DNA of 64,000 nucleotides from Micromonospora sp. WMMD1120 (GCF_029626235.1 NZ_JARUBO010000005.1:3752501-3816500); one strand, 5' to 3'. Shown: positions 1 to 7,287, counted from the stretch's first letter. Notes: generated from the sequence alone by a model not told the origin. Numbers and translations are program-made.

Positions 1-324
1 GCGCGCCACGGCGTCCACCAACAGGTGGCCGACCTTCCGGCCGCGTGCCTCGGGGTGCACCCACATCGAGATCAGCTCCATGGTCAGCGGGTCGGCCGTG
101 GGCACGCCGCTGGACATCCCCACCGGCCGCCCGTCCAGCACGGCCACCAGGTTGTGCGAGCCGGGGATGCCCAGCCGGTCGCGCCAGCGTTGCTCGCGGT
201 CGCCGTCGCCCTGCCAGTCGGCGAGCCGGGAGCAAAACGCCTCGGGGGCCTCGGTGAGGGCGGCCAGTCGCAGCTCACGCCACATCGGCCAGTCGTCGGG
301 AGTGAGCGCGCGGATCTCGACCAT
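1..324 (-). CDS. GNAT N-acetyltransferase, 3' end cut by window
   Basis: The first 108 codons of an acetyltransferase run off the left edge. The start is ATG at 324 (MVEIRALTPDDWP). Visible GNAT features are an N-terminal strand followed by the helix WPMWRELRLAALTEAP, the strand HNLVAVLDGRPVGM, and the acetyl-CoA loop start ELISMWVHPEARGRKVG, matching the family pattern V-x-P-x-x-R-x-x-G. The family moves an acetyl group from acetyl-CoA to an amine; the substrate here is unknown. There is no clear ribosome binding site because a strong hairpin (328-364) ends only three nucleotides before the start codon. The gene lies downstream of the LPMO gene on the same strand but a terminator separates them, so it probably has its own promoter. 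Confidence 0.75.
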   Translation of the reverse strand, partial: MVEIRALTPDDWPMWRELRLAALTEAPEAFCSRLADWQGDGDREQRWRDRLGIPGSHNLVAVLDGRPVGMSSGVPTADPLTMELISMWVHPEARGRKVGHLLVDAVAR

Positions 325-327
325 GGG

Positions 328-364
328 GCGATGGTGCCCGGTCGGGGCGGCCGGGCACCATCGC
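328..364. other. 14-bp stem-loop abutting an acetyltransferase start codon
   Basis: Perfect inverted repeat, arms 328-341 and 351-364 (GCGATGGTGCCCGG and its complement) with a 9-nt loop. Read on the plus strand it is followed by ATTTT, like an intrinsic terminator. Read on the minus strand it sits directly before the ATG at 324 and occupies where a ribosome binding site would be. It may be a terminator shared with the LPMO gene or an element limiting translation of the acetyltransferase. Confidence 0.6.
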
Positions 365-373
365 ATTTTCCCG

Positions 374-415
374 CCGTCCGGCGCCGCGCCCCCGCCCGGG
401 TGCGGCGCCGGACGG
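374..415 (-). terminator. Terminator of the LPMO gene
   Basis: Perfect 14-bp stem (374-387 with 402-415; CCGTCCGGCGCCGC and complement) with a 14-nt loop, beginning four nucleotides after the LPMO stop codon in its direction of transcription. No U-tract, as is usual in high-GC actinobacteria. Confidence 0.7.
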
Positions 416-419
416 GGAA

Positions 420-1514
420 TCAGCTGGCCGTCGTGCAGGTGACCAGCGGAACCGGGTTGCTGCCGTTCCACGAGCCGAGGAATCCGAACGTCGCGCTCGC
501 TCCGGCGGCAAGGCTGCCGTTGTTACTGGTGTTACGTGCGGTGACCTGCGTGCCGCTGCTGCTGACCGTGGCGTTCCACGACGAGGTGACCCGCTGGCCG
601 TCGCCGTAGTTCCAACTCACCGACCAGCCCTGGATGGGCGATCCGCCCGCGGTGACCTTGACCTCGGCCTGGAAGCCGCCGGTCCACTGGCCGGTGACCT
701 GGTAGGTCGCGGTGCAAGCCCCGGCCGGCGGCGTCGTCGGGGGCGGGGTGGTGGGTGGGGGAGTGGTGGGCGGCGGGGTGGTCGGCGGCGGCGTGGTCGG
801 GGGCGGGGTGCTCGTGCCGCCGAAGTCGACGTCGCTGCACAGGTAGTAGGACTGGTCCAGGTGACTGGCCTGCCAGACGGTGTAGACGATGTGTCGGCCG
901 CTGCGTCCGGGCGCGCTGACCGGGATCTGAATCGAGACGCCACCGCTGTCCTGGTTCCACTGCGAGGCCGGGGTGTTGCCGATCTGACCGGCCAACTCCA
1001 GGTCGCTCCAGCGCAGCGGTTGGGTGGCCGCGTTGAAGCCCTGCCGGGTCACGTACACCCGGATGTAGTCGGCGCCGTGGCGGGCCTGGTCGAGGAAGCG
1101 CAGCCGGAAGCTGTTCGCCACCGACGTGGTCTTCCAGGCGCCGATGGTGTCCAGCGCGTTGTAACGGGGGCTCTGGGTCCGTCCGCCGCTGCACAGCTGG
1201 CCGTCGGGCACGGCCGCCTGGTGGTTGCCCGCGACGCCCTCGCGGTACAGCCCGTTCCAGTTCCACATGGCGGACGGGTCGGCCTGCCAGGCCTGCCAGC
1301 ACATCGGGTCCTCGGTGGCCATCCGGGGGTTCTGGAAGTCGCTGCCCCAGCGCTGCCAGCAGCCGTAGTTACGCGACGCCGGGTCGACGACCGACCCGTG
1401 CGCCGAGGCGGACGGGGCCAGCACGGCGGTCAGTGCGGTCGTCAGCAGAAGTGTGGTGGCTGCCGCGATGGCGAGCAGCCAGAGCACCCGTGGTGATCGG
1501 GCGAGAGTGGACAT
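420..1514 (-). CDS. Secreted AA10 lytic polysaccharide monooxygenase with CBM2
   Basis: A 364-residue copper enzyme that cuts crystalline polysaccharide oxidatively outside the cell. The signal peptide spans about residues 1-38 and ends APSASA, leaving His39 as the mature N-terminus; His39 and His98 (VAGNHQ) form the copper histidine brace. The AA10 domain covers about 39-235 and contains the axial-type Phe231 (DVDFGG). A PPPTT-repeat linker (about 236-264) leads to a C-terminal family 2 carbohydrate-binding module (about 266-364, tryptophans in GQWTGGF, GWSVSWNY and SWNATV). The CBM2 and the sequence style suggest cellulose as substrate, which is an inference. I chose ATG 1514 over in-frame starts further upstream because it places the signal peptide at the N-terminus. 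A terminator follows directly. No CebR box lies upstream. Confidence 0.93.
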   Translation of the reverse strand: MSTLARSPRVLWLLAIAAATTLLLTTALTAVLAPSASAHGSVVDPASRNYGCWQRWGSDFQNPRMATEDPMCWQAWQADPSAMWNWNGLYREGVAGNHQAAVPDGQLCSGGRTQSPRYNALDTIGAWKTTSVANSFRLRFLDQARHGADYIRVYVTRQGFNAATQPLRWSDLELAGQIGNTPASQWNQDSGGVSIQIPVSAPGRSGRHIVYTVWQASHLDQSYYLCSDVDFGGTSTPPPTTPPPTTPPPTTPPPTTPPPTTPPAGACTATYQVTGQWTGGFQAEVKVTAGGSPIQGWSVSWNYGDGQRVTSSWNATVSSSGTQVTARNTSNNGSLAAGASATFGFLGSWNGSNPVPLVTCTTAS

Positions 1515-1557
1515 GGAGCCCCCGGGGGGATGTGGTCGGACGACGACACCCGGATCG

Positions 1558-1578
1558 ACGGGAGTTGCCCACTCCCGT
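1558..1578. promoter_or_regulatory. Inverted repeat between elaA-like gene and LPMO gene
   Basis: Arms ACGGGAG (1558-1564) and CTCCCGT (1572-1578) around a 7-nt loop. It lies 54 nt past the stop of the ElaA-like gene and 44 nt before the LPMO start. It could be a terminator for the first or an operator for the second. The half-sites resemble those of CebR but are five bases too far apart. Confidence 0.4.
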
Positions 1579-1632
1579 GCCTGTTCGCTGGCTCCCGCGA
1601 CGGCGCTACCCGGAACACTGCCAGGTCGATCG

Positions 1633-2088
1633 TCAGGCGTCAATGACCTTCCGCCGCATGGGCGTGTGCGGGATGCCGTCCTCGACGTACTCCGGGCCGC
1701 TGGCGGTGAAGCCGAAGCGCTGGTAGAAGCCGACCAGGTGCGACTGGGCCTCCAGCACGCACGGTCGGTCGCCGACGATCTCCAGCGCCGCCGTCATCAG
1801 TCGGCCGGCGTGCCCGCCGCCGCGCGCCGCCGGCGCCGCCACGACCCGACCGATCCGGGCGGTGCCGTCCGGGTCGGCCAGGATTCGCAGGTACGCCAGC
1901 GGCGCGTCACCGTCGGTCAGCCAGACGTGCCGGGTGCCCGGCTCGACGTCGCGCCCGTCGAGTTCCGGGTACGGGCAGCGCTGCTCGACGACGAACACGT
2001 CGACGCGCAGCTTGAGCAGGTCGTGGAAGGTGCGGGTGTCCAGGTCGGCGAAGGACGCGGTCTGGATCTCCGTGGTCTGGGAGGGCAC
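1633..2088 (-). CDS. ElaA-like GNAT family N-acetyltransferase
   Basis: A 151-residue cytoplasmic acetyltransferase of the ElaA branch of GNAT. The ElaA hallmark is the N-terminal helix and loop LLKLRVDVFVVEQRCPYPELDGRD (about residues 24-47), followed by HVWLTDGDAPLAYLRI, the acetyl-CoA loop RVVAAPAARGGGHAGRLM, and FYQRFGF near the end. The physiological substrate of ElaA proteins is not known. The GTG start at 2088 sits six nucleotides after a TACCAT box (2095-2100), typical of leaderless transcripts. It is followed on the same strand by the LPMO gene after 118 nt containing an inverted repeat, so co-transcription is doubtful. Confidence 0.85.
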   Translation of the reverse strand: MPSQTTEIQTASFADLDTRTFHDLLKLRVDVFVVEQRCPYPELDGRDVEPGTRHVWLTDGDAPLAYLRILADPDGTARIGRVVAAPAARGGGHAGRLMTAALEIVGDRPCVLEAQSHLVGFYQRFGFTASGPEYVEDGIPHTPMRRKVIDA

Positions 2089-2094
2089 CCGACG

Positions 2095-2100
2095 ATGGTA
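2095..2100 (-). promoter_or_regulatory. -10 box of a leaderless promoter (ElaA-like gene)
   Basis: TACCAT on the minus strand with six nucleotides to the GTG start at 2088. Confidence 0.45.
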
Positions 2101-2107
2101 GGCCGCG

Positions 2108-3049
2108 TCATCGGGTGCCCGGCCGGGGTGGCAGGTAGCTGGCGGCCACCGCGCTGAGCAGCAGCACGCCGCCGACGATCACCGGAAGCGGCAGCGGCTC
2201 GTGCAGCAGCGCCACCGCGAGCGCCGCGGCGGTCAGCGGTTCGAGCAGGGTCAGTACGGCGGCCACGCTCCCCGGGGTGGTGCGCAGCCCGGCGTAGAAC
2301 AACGCGTACGCCACCGCTGTGGTGATCACGCCGAGGTGCAGCAGCAGCGCCACGGTGTCGGGGCGTACCGGCACGCCGATTCCGGAGACCAGGGCGAACG
2401 GCGCCAGGGTGAGCGCGCCGATCACGGTGGAGATGGTGGTCAGTGTCATCGGTGCGGTGTGCTGCGACACCTGCCGGCTGATCAGGGTGGTCACCGCGTA
2501 CCCGAGGCCGGAGCCGGCCGCCGCGAGCAGGCCGAGCAGTGCGGCGGGCGCCGCCGCGCCGGGGTCGGCCGTCGCGGTGGTGATCAGCACGAGGCCGGTG
2601 ACGGCCACGACCAGCGTGCCGAGGCGCAGCGGGCCGGGGACCTGTCGGGCGCGGGCCGACTCCCAGGCCACGGCGAGCACCGGGGCCAACCCCAGGCTGA
2701 CGAGGGTGGCCACGCTGACCCCGGCCCAGGCCACGGCGGCGAAGTAGAGCGCCTGGTAGAGGCCGAGGCCGACGCCGGTGAGCAGCAGCGGTACGGGTGC
2801 GGCGCGCAGGGCGGCCAGGAGCGTGGGCAGTCGGCCGGCGGCGCACGCCAGCAGGACGAGCGCGGCGATGGCGAGGCGGTGGAAGCCGATGCTCACCGGG
2901 CTGAGCCCGGTGCTGTCGTGCAGGAGTCGCACCGCCACGCCGGTGGTGCCCCACAGCACGCCGGTGACGGTGATCTGGATCAGGCCGGTGCGGGCCTGGG
3001 GGACTGCCGGCGCCGGGGCGGCCGGGCGCGCGGTACGGGATAGGGACAC
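2108..3049 (-). CDS. EamA family (drug/metabolite superfamily) transporter
   Basis: A 313-residue inner-membrane protein with about ten hydrophobic helices in two tandem EamA repeats, the usual size and layout for DMT exporters. The first repeat starts near residue 24 (ITVTGVLWGTTGVAVRLL) and has the typical ISxxTFxRF-like segment SPVSIGFHRLAI; the second begins near residue 165 (AALLGLLAAAGSGLGYAV). These carriers usually export amino acids, metabolites or toxic compounds; no substrate can be read from sequence. The start is GTG at 3049, preceded by GGAGCG. The C-terminus is PPRPGTR. It stops 7 nt before the -10 box of the neighbouring acetyltransferase gene. Confidence 0.88.
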   Translation of the reverse strand: MSLSRTARPAAPAPAVPQARTGLIQITVTGVLWGTTGVAVRLLHDSTGLSPVSIGFHRLAIAALVLLACAAGRLPTLLAALRAAPVPLLLTGVGLGLYQALYFAAVAWAGVSVATLVSLGLAPVLAVAWESARARQVPGPLRLGTLVVAVTGLVLITTATADPGAAAPAALLGLLAAAGSGLGYAVTTLISRQVSQHTAPMTLTTISTVIGALTLAPFALVSGIGVPVRPDTVALLLHLGVITTAVAYALFYAGLRTTPGSVAAVLTLLEPLTAAALAVALLHEPLPLPVIVGGVLLLSAVAASYLPPRPGTR

Positions 3050-3240
3050 GGATGCGCTCCGAAGGGTGAGCCGTTGACGGGGACGACGTCGACGGAGCGC
3101 GTACGACAGGATGGCCGAGCGGGGTCAGGTCACCCGGTCGACGAGAGGCGCGGCGCTCCGCTCAGGAGCGCGGCGGGGGCAGGACGCCCAGGATCGGTCG
3201 CATGGCGACGACCGTACCCCAGGAAGGGTGGTCGGCGCGG

Positions 3241-3501
3241 TCAGGCCGGGCGGGCGCCGACGGCGTCGCGGATCTCGGCGCCCTCGGCGCCCTCGACCGC
3301 GCGGGCGCAGTGCGCGCAGCAGAAGAACCGCCCGTTGACCTCGACACCGTGCCCGGAGATCTTGACCTGGCAGTGCTCACAGATCGGTGCCATGCGGTGG
3401 ATCGCGCACTCGAACGAGTCGAAGGTGTGCACGTCGCCACTGACGGTGTGCACCTCGAACGCCATCCAGTAGTCGTTCCCGCAGACCTCACAGGTGGCCA
3501 T
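3241..3501 (-). CDS. Small Cys-rich zinc-ribbon/metallothionein-like protein
   Basis: An 86-residue protein with four cysteine clusters: CEVC (residues 4-7), a single Cys in FDSFECAIH, CEHC (about 41-44) and CCAHC (about 61-65), together with His residues. This arrangement suggests binding of one or two zinc ions; the annotation family is usually called prokaryotic metallothionein-like, function unproven. The ribosome binding site AAGGAG lies six nucleotides before the ATG at 3501. The gene stands alone on the minus strand, with the CBM48-like gene divergent from it. Confidence 0.75.
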   Translation of the reverse strand: MATCEVCGNDYWMAFEVHTVSGDVHTFDSFECAIHRMAPICEHCQVKISGHGVEVNGRFFCCAHCARAVEGAEGAEIRDAVGARPA

Positions 3502-3647
3502 CGAAATCTCCTTGGATCGGGACGGATGCCTACAGAATTGCCCAGTTCCCGACCTCGTCGCGGGGGAACGGGCATTCCGGCGGCGTGTCGGCGGGGAAGT
3601 GTCGCCCGTTGTGCCGGGTGAACCGCCGCGACTCCGGGAGGATCACA

Positions 3648-3923
3648 GTGATCAAGCGCAACCGGCTCTTCGGCACCCAGACCCGGGTCACCTTCTGCCT
3701 GCCCCGGGACGTTCCGCCCGGACCGGTCAGCGTCGTCGGCTCCTTCAACGACTGGCAGCCGGGTCGGCACGAGTTGGTGGCCCGCCGGGACGGCACCCGG
3801 ACGGTGACGGTGCGGCTGCCGCCGGGGGAGCACCGGTTCCGCTATCTCGGCAGCGGCGGCGTGTGGTTGGACGACGAGTCGGCCGACGAGGTCGACGACC
3901 GGGGCAGCCTGCTGCGACTCTGA
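3648..3923 (+). CDS. Stand-alone CBM48/isoamylase early-set domain protein
   Basis: A 91-residue protein consisting of little more than one early-set beta-sandwich: VTFCLPRDVPPGPVSVVGSFNDWQPG, then RTVTVRLPPGEHRFRYL and a C-terminal GVWLDDESADE. GSFNDW and the H-x-F-R-Y strand are hallmarks of glycogen-binding CBM48 and isoamylase N-terminal domains. There is no catalytic domain and no signal peptide, so a role in binding intracellular alpha-glucan or a partner enzyme is an inference. The GTG start at 3648 follows GGGAGG with a 5-nt gap; an in-frame ATG at 3585 would extend into a stretch without domain similarity. Confidence 0.72.
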   Translation: MIKRNRLFGTQTRVTFCLPRDVPPGPVSVVGSFNDWQPGRHELVARRDGTRTVTVRLPPGEHRFRYLGSGGVWLDDESADEVDDRGSLLRL

Positions 3924-3939
3924 CGACGAAAGTCGCCAC

Positions 3940-3983
3940 CATCGATGTATTTATCGATGACAGTCTTTACTGTTAACAATGTT
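3940..3983 (+). promoter_or_regulatory. AT-rich promoter region with nested inverted repeats before the chitin-type LPMO
   Basis: Within an AT-rich island three inverted repeats follow one another: CATCGAT-N6-ATCGATG (3940-3946/3953-3959), ACAGT-N4-ACTGT (3960-3964/3969-3973) and AAC-AAT-GTT (3975-3983), the last overlapping GTTAAC. Transcription probably starts near here, 50-90 nt before the LPMO ATG. No match to the DasR consensus was seen. Confidence 0.5.
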
Positions 3984-4032
3984 TAAATTACTTTGAGGGG
4001 CACCTCACCGGATTCGCCGAAGGAGCTGCCCG

Positions 4033-4773
4033 ATGCGTCGAAGAATCAGCGTCCCGCTGGTGGCGGCAGGTGCCGTCGCCGCCACCCTCACCGTCGCCGC
4101 GCCCGCGCAGGCGCACGGCTACGTCTCCGCCCCGCCGAGCCGGCAGGCGCTCTGCGCCCAGGGCCGGGTGCCCGACTGTGGGCAGATCAAGTACGAGCCG
4201 CAGAGCGTCGAAGGGCCCAAGGGCCTGCGCAGCTGCCACGCCGGCATCTCGCAGTTCGCCGTCCTGAACGACGACAGCCGGGGCTGGCCGGCCACCTCGG
4301 TGGGCAGCTCACTGACCTTCACCTGGGTGAACACCGCCCGGCACGCCACCAGCAACTGGGAGTACTGGATCGGCAACACCCGGGTCGGCGTGGTCAACGG
4401 CAACAACCAGCAGCCCGGCGCCACCGTGTCGCACACGGTCAACCTCGGCGGGTTCTCCGGCCGGCAGAAGATCCTCGCGGTGTGGAACATCTCCGACACG
4501 GCGAACGCGTTCTACTCCTGCGTCGACGTGCAGATCGGCGGCGGCGGCTCGAACCCCACCCCCACGCCGACCCCGACGGCGACCCCACGGCCCACCCCGA
4601 CCCCGACGCCGACCAACCCGCCCACCCAGGGCGGCACGTGGGCGAGCGGCCGGGCGTACCAGGTCGGCGACCAGGTCACCTACGGCGGCGCGACGTACCG
4701 CTGCCGGCAGGCGCACACAGCGATCCCGGGCTGGGAGCCGCCGAACGTGCCGGCGCTCTGGCAACAGGTCTGA
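4033..4773 (+). CDS. Secreted AA10 LPMO with CBM5/12 (chitin type)
   Basis: A 246-residue secreted copper monooxygenase. The signal peptide ends APAQA after residue 27, so His28 becomes the N-terminus; His69 (SCHAGI) completes the histidine brace, and Phe160 (NAFYSC) is the probable axial residue. The AA10 domain spans about 28-168. A PT-repeat linker (about 174-198) joins a C-terminal chitin-binding CBM5/12 module (about 201-246) with the conserved WASGRAYQVGDQVTY, YRC and ALWQQV. The surface motif WEYWI and the CBM5/12 point to chitin as substrate. AAGGAG lies eight nucleotides before the ATG. It has its own regulatory region and a terminator, so it is probably monocistronic. Confidence 0.93.
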   Translation: MRRRISVPLVAAGAVAATLTVAAPAQAHGYVSAPPSRQALCAQGRVPDCGQIKYEPQSVEGPKGLRSCHAGISQFAVLNDDSRGWPATSVGSSLTFTWVNTARHATSNWEYWIGNTRVGVVNGNNQQPGATVSHTVNLGGFSGRQKILAVWNISDTANAFYSCVDVQIGGGGSNPTPTPTPTATPRPTPTPTPTNPPTQGGTWASGRAYQVGDQVTYGGATYRCRQAHTAIPGWEPPNVPALWQQV

Positions 4774-4776
4774 CCG

Positions 4777-4806
4777 CGCGGGTGCGGCCCCCGGGTCGCA
4801 CCCGCG
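4777..4806 (+). terminator. Stem-loop after the chitin-type LPMO gene
   Basis: Perfect 10-bp stem (4777-4786 with 4797-4806, CGCGGGTGCG) and a 10-nt loop, starting four nucleotides after the stop codon. Confidence 0.6.
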
Positions 4807-4835
4807 TCGCCACCCCCGCGTGAAGGGAGCCCGGC

Positions 4836-5417
4836 ATGCGCCGTCGTACCCCGTTGGTCCTCCTCGTCGCCCTGCTGCTCGGCGGCGGCGCCTGCGCAGC
4901 CTCGCCCACCCCCCGGCCGCAACCGGCCCTCGCGTCCCCGGCCGGCTCGGCGGCGGCCGGGGCCGCGCCGGAGGCGGACCCGATGAGTGGCATCGACGTG
5001 GTGTTCCTGAGCACGATGGTCGGGCACAGCGAACGGACGTTGCAGATCGTCCGGCTGGCCCGCGACCGGGTGCGCGACGACAGCCTGCGCACGCTGGCCG
5101 CCGCCATCGAGGCGACCGAGGCCGACGAGCTGGCCGCCATGCGCCGGTGGCTGCCCACCGACGGGCCGGGCGCCAGCGCCGCCGCGCACCACCACGACGG
5201 GCACGGCGACGACGCGGCGCTCGACCGGCTCCGGGCCGCGCCGGCCGCCGACGTCGACCGGGTCCTGCGCCAGGTGCTCGCGGACCACCAGCGCTGGGCC
5301 GCCGACCTGGCCCGGGCCCAGGTCGGCGTCGGCCGCGACGAACGGGTCCGCGACCTGGCCCGGCGCATCGAACAGTCCCGGACCGCCGAGGTCGAGCTTC
5401 TCGGGGGTACGCGGTGA
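4836..5417 (+). CDS. DUF305 family exported protein
   Basis: A 193-residue protein with a signal sequence of about 21 residues ending GGGACA (Cys21 could be lipidated, though the box is not canonical) and a helical DUF305 body. The DUF305 pattern is visible as IDVVFLSTMVGHSERTLQIVRLA, DDSLRTLAAAIEATEADELAAMRRWL, a His-rich insert HHHDGHGDD, then a second repeat. DUF305 proteins are ferritin-like four-helix exported proteins, often linked to copper; the His-rich insert fits metal binding, which is an inference. AAGGGAG precedes the ATG at 4836 by seven nucleotides. The first repeat has MVGHSE where the family often has M-x-x-HH. Confidence 0.75.
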   Translation: MRRRTPLVLLVALLLGGGACAASPTPRPQPALASPAGSAAAGAAPEADPMSGIDVVFLSTMVGHSERTLQIVRLARDRVRDDSLRTLAAAIEATEADELAAMRRWLPTDGPGASAAAHHHDGHGDDAALDRLRAAPAADVDRVLRQVLADHQRWAADLARAQVGVGRDERVRDLARRIEQSRTAEVELLGGTR

Positions 5418-5447
5418 GTGGCTGGCGGGCCGCGCGGACGACTCAGG

Positions 5448-5852
5448 TCAGCGGGGTTCCAGCCGCACCGAGATCGAGTTGACGCAGTGCCGGGTGTCCT
5501 TCGGGGTGAAGCCCTCGCCGTGGAAGACGTGCCCCAGGTGGCTGTCGCAGCGGGCGCAGCGGATCTCCGTACGCGACATGCCGAGGCTGCGGTCCTCGAT
5601 CTCCTTCACCCGGCCCGGGATGGCGTCGTCGAAGCTCGGCCACCCGCAGTGCGAGTCGAACTTCGTGTCGCTGGAGAACAGCTCCAGACCGCAGGCCCGA
5701 CAGTGGTAGACACCCGCGGTCTTCGTGTCCACGTACTCGCCGGTCCACGGGCGTTCGGTGCCGGCCTCGCGCAGGACGTGGAACTCCTCGGGGGTCAACC
5801 GGACCCGCCACTCGTCCTCGGTCTTCGGCAGCTCGTTGTCGTCAAGACTCAC
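5448..5852 (-). CDS. msrB: Peptide-methionine (R)-S-oxide reductase
   Basis: A 134-residue cytoplasmic enzyme that reduces the R epimer of methionine sulfoxide in damaged proteins. The single SelR domain fills the protein: the zinc pairs CRAC (about 51-54) and CARC (about 100-103), the substrate loop HCGWPSFDDAI, and the catalytic Cys in TRHCVNSISV near the C-terminus. Length is normal for the family. I prefer the GTG start at 5852 (VSLDDNELPKTEDEW); an in-frame ATG at 5888 would overlap the promoter of the divergent ligD-like gene. Confidence 0.93.
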   Translation of the reverse strand: MSLDDNELPKTEDEWRVRLTPEEFHVLREAGTERPWTGEYVDTKTAGVYHCRACGLELFSSDTKFDSHCGWPSFDDAIPGRVKEIEDRSLGMSRTEIRCARCDSHLGHVFHGEGFTPKDTRHCVNSISVRLEPR

Positions 5853-5887
5853 CCGCCAACGGTACGTCGAACGTCGGGGGCGTGGCA

Positions 5888-5893
5888 TATGGT
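5888..5893 (+). promoter_or_regulatory. -10 box of a leaderless promoter (LigD polymerase-domain gene)
   Basis: TATGGT with six nucleotides before the ATG at 5900. Confidence 0.4.
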
Positions 5894-5899
5894 CGCGAG

Positions 5900-6931
5900 A
5901 TGGCGGGCACCAGGGCGGCGGTCACCGAGGTCGAGGTGGCCGGCCACAGCGTACGGCTGAGCAGTCCGGATCGGGTGATCTTCCCGGCGCGCGGGTTCAC
6001 CAAGGCGGACGTCTTCCACTACTACCTGTCGGTCGGCGACGGGATCATGCGTGCCCTGGGCAACCGGCCCACCACCCTGCAACGCTTTCCCGAGGGCATC
6101 GAGGGCGGGGCGTTCTTCCAGAAACGGGTGCCGACCCGAGGGGTCCCGCCGTGGGTGTCCACCGCGCAGATCACCTTCCCCAGCGGTCGGAGCGCCGACG
6201 AGCTGTGCCCGGCCGACCTGGCGCACGTGGCCTGGGCCGCGCAGATGGGCACCATCGTGTTCCACCCGTGGCCGGTGCGCGCCGCCGACGTCGACCGACC
6301 CGACGAGCTGCGCATCGACCTGGACCCGCAGCCCGGCACCGACTTCGCCGACGCGGCGCGGGCGGCCGGCGAGGTCCGGGCGCTCCTCGACGAGCTGGGC
6401 GTGACCGGTTGGCCGAAGACCTCCGGCGGTCGGGGAGTGCACGTCTATCTGCGCATCCAGCCCCGCTGGACGTTCACCGAGGTGCGCCGCGCCACCATCG
6501 CGCTGGCCCGGGAGGTGGAGCGCCGCAACCCCGACCTGGTGACCACCGCCTGGTGGAAGGAGGAGCGCGGCAGCCGGGTCTTCGTCGACTACAACCAGAT
6601 GGCCCGCGACCGCACGATCGCCTGCGCCTACTCGCTGCGGGCCAACGCGCGGGCCACCGTCTCCACCCCGGTGAGCTGGGACGAGCTGCCCGACGTCGAC
6701 CCGGACGACTTCGACCTGCGCACCGTGCCGGCCCGGCTGACCGAGCGCGGCGACCCGCACGCCGGCATCGACGACCACCCGTGGGACATCACGCCCCTGC
6801 TGGAGTGGGCCGAGCGCGACGCCGCCGCCGGCCAGGGCGACCTGCCCTACCCGCCGGACCACCCGAAGATGCCCGGCGAGCCGAAACGGGTGCAGCCCAG
6901 CCGCGCCAAGCGCACCCCCGACGAGGGCTGA
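5900..6931 (+). CDS. Stand-alone LigD-type polymerase/primase domain
   Basis: A 343-residue archaeo-eukaryotic primase-like polymerase, the PolDom of bacterial end-joining LigD, here without ligase or nuclease domains. It can add nucleotides, preferably ribonucleotides, at broken ends. Visible motifs are the substrate segment RVIFPARGFTKADVFHYY (about 25-42), FFQKR, the catalytic acidic pair in LRIDLDP (about 136-142), KTSGGRGVHVY (about 174-184), and VFVDYNQMARDRTIACAYS. The ATG at 5900 lies behind a TATGGT box. The matching ligase domain is probably the separate gene at 22841-23956. No Ku gene lies in the window. Confidence 0.9.
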   Translation: MAGTRAAVTEVEVAGHSVRLSSPDRVIFPARGFTKADVFHYYLSVGDGIMRALGNRPTTLQRFPEGIEGGAFFQKRVPTRGVPPWVSTAQITFPSGRSADELCPADLAHVAWAAQMGTIVFHPWPVRAADVDRPDELRIDLDPQPGTDFADAARAAGEVRALLDELGVTGWPKTSGGRGVHVYLRIQPRWTFTEVRRATIALAREVERRNPDLVTTAWWKEERGSRVFVDYNQMARDRTIACAYSLRANARATVSTPVSWDELPDVDPDDFDLRTVPARLTERGDPHAGIDDHPWDITPLLEWAERDAAAGQGDLPYPPDHPKMPGEPKRVQPSRAKRTPDEG

Positions 6932-6945
6932 CGGCCCGCTCTCGT

Positions 6946-7251
6946 TCACCCGGGCGGGTGTGCCGTCCACGCCAGGAACCTGGTGAACAGCTCCCGTGGG
7001 TCGGGTCCCGGGTCGGGGTTGAGTGCGTACAGGTCGGCCGTCGCGTCGAACAACTGGCTCGCCAGGTAGACCGACAACCCCACCCGATCCGTCCCGTACT
7101 GCGCCCGCAGCAACATCCGGGCGAGCGGGCACGGCCAGGCGCCGGCACAGACCCGGCACAGCCACGTGGGCCGGCGCGGCAGGTGCTGATGCACCGGGTG
7201 CAGGCCGCTCAGCGGTCCGCCGAGAGGCGACTGATCATCCGACGTAGACAT
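6946..7251 (-). CDS. Actinobacterial small conserved protein, unknown function
   Basis: A 101-residue protein I cannot assign. It begins MSTSDDQSPLGG and contains WLCRVCAGAWPCPLARMLL (about 31-49), with three Cys that might bind a metal, followed by helices predicted from YLASQLFDATADLYAL and PRELFTRFLAW. Proteins of this type are commonly found in actinobacteria beside small HTH regulators. It diverges from the HTH gene at 7319 across a perfect palindrome, so the two are probably controlled together. An ATG at 7251 was chosen over an in-frame start at 7287, which would overlap the palindrome. Confidence 0.65.
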   Translation of the reverse strand: MSTSDDQSPLGGPLSGLHPVHQHLPRRPTWLCRVCAGAWPCPLARMLLRAQYGTDRVGLSVYLASQLFDATADLYALNPDPGPDPRELFTRFLAWTAHPPG

Positions 7252-7273
7252 GCCCCTAACGGTGACCGGTAAG

Positions 7274-7287
7274 TTGACCCGGGTCAA
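7274..7287. promoter_or_regulatory. Perfect 14-bp palindrome between divergent small genes
   Basis: TTGACCCGGGTCAA. Relative to the TACCGT box (7306-7311) of the HTH gene it covers the -35 position, a classic place for a repressor or activator site; the same sequence also offers a TTGACC hexamer to each strand. Confidence 0.55.

Noticed and set aside
3924..4032. DasR site before the chitin-type LPMO
   Set aside because: No sequence close to the ACTGGTCTAGACCA-type consensus is present.
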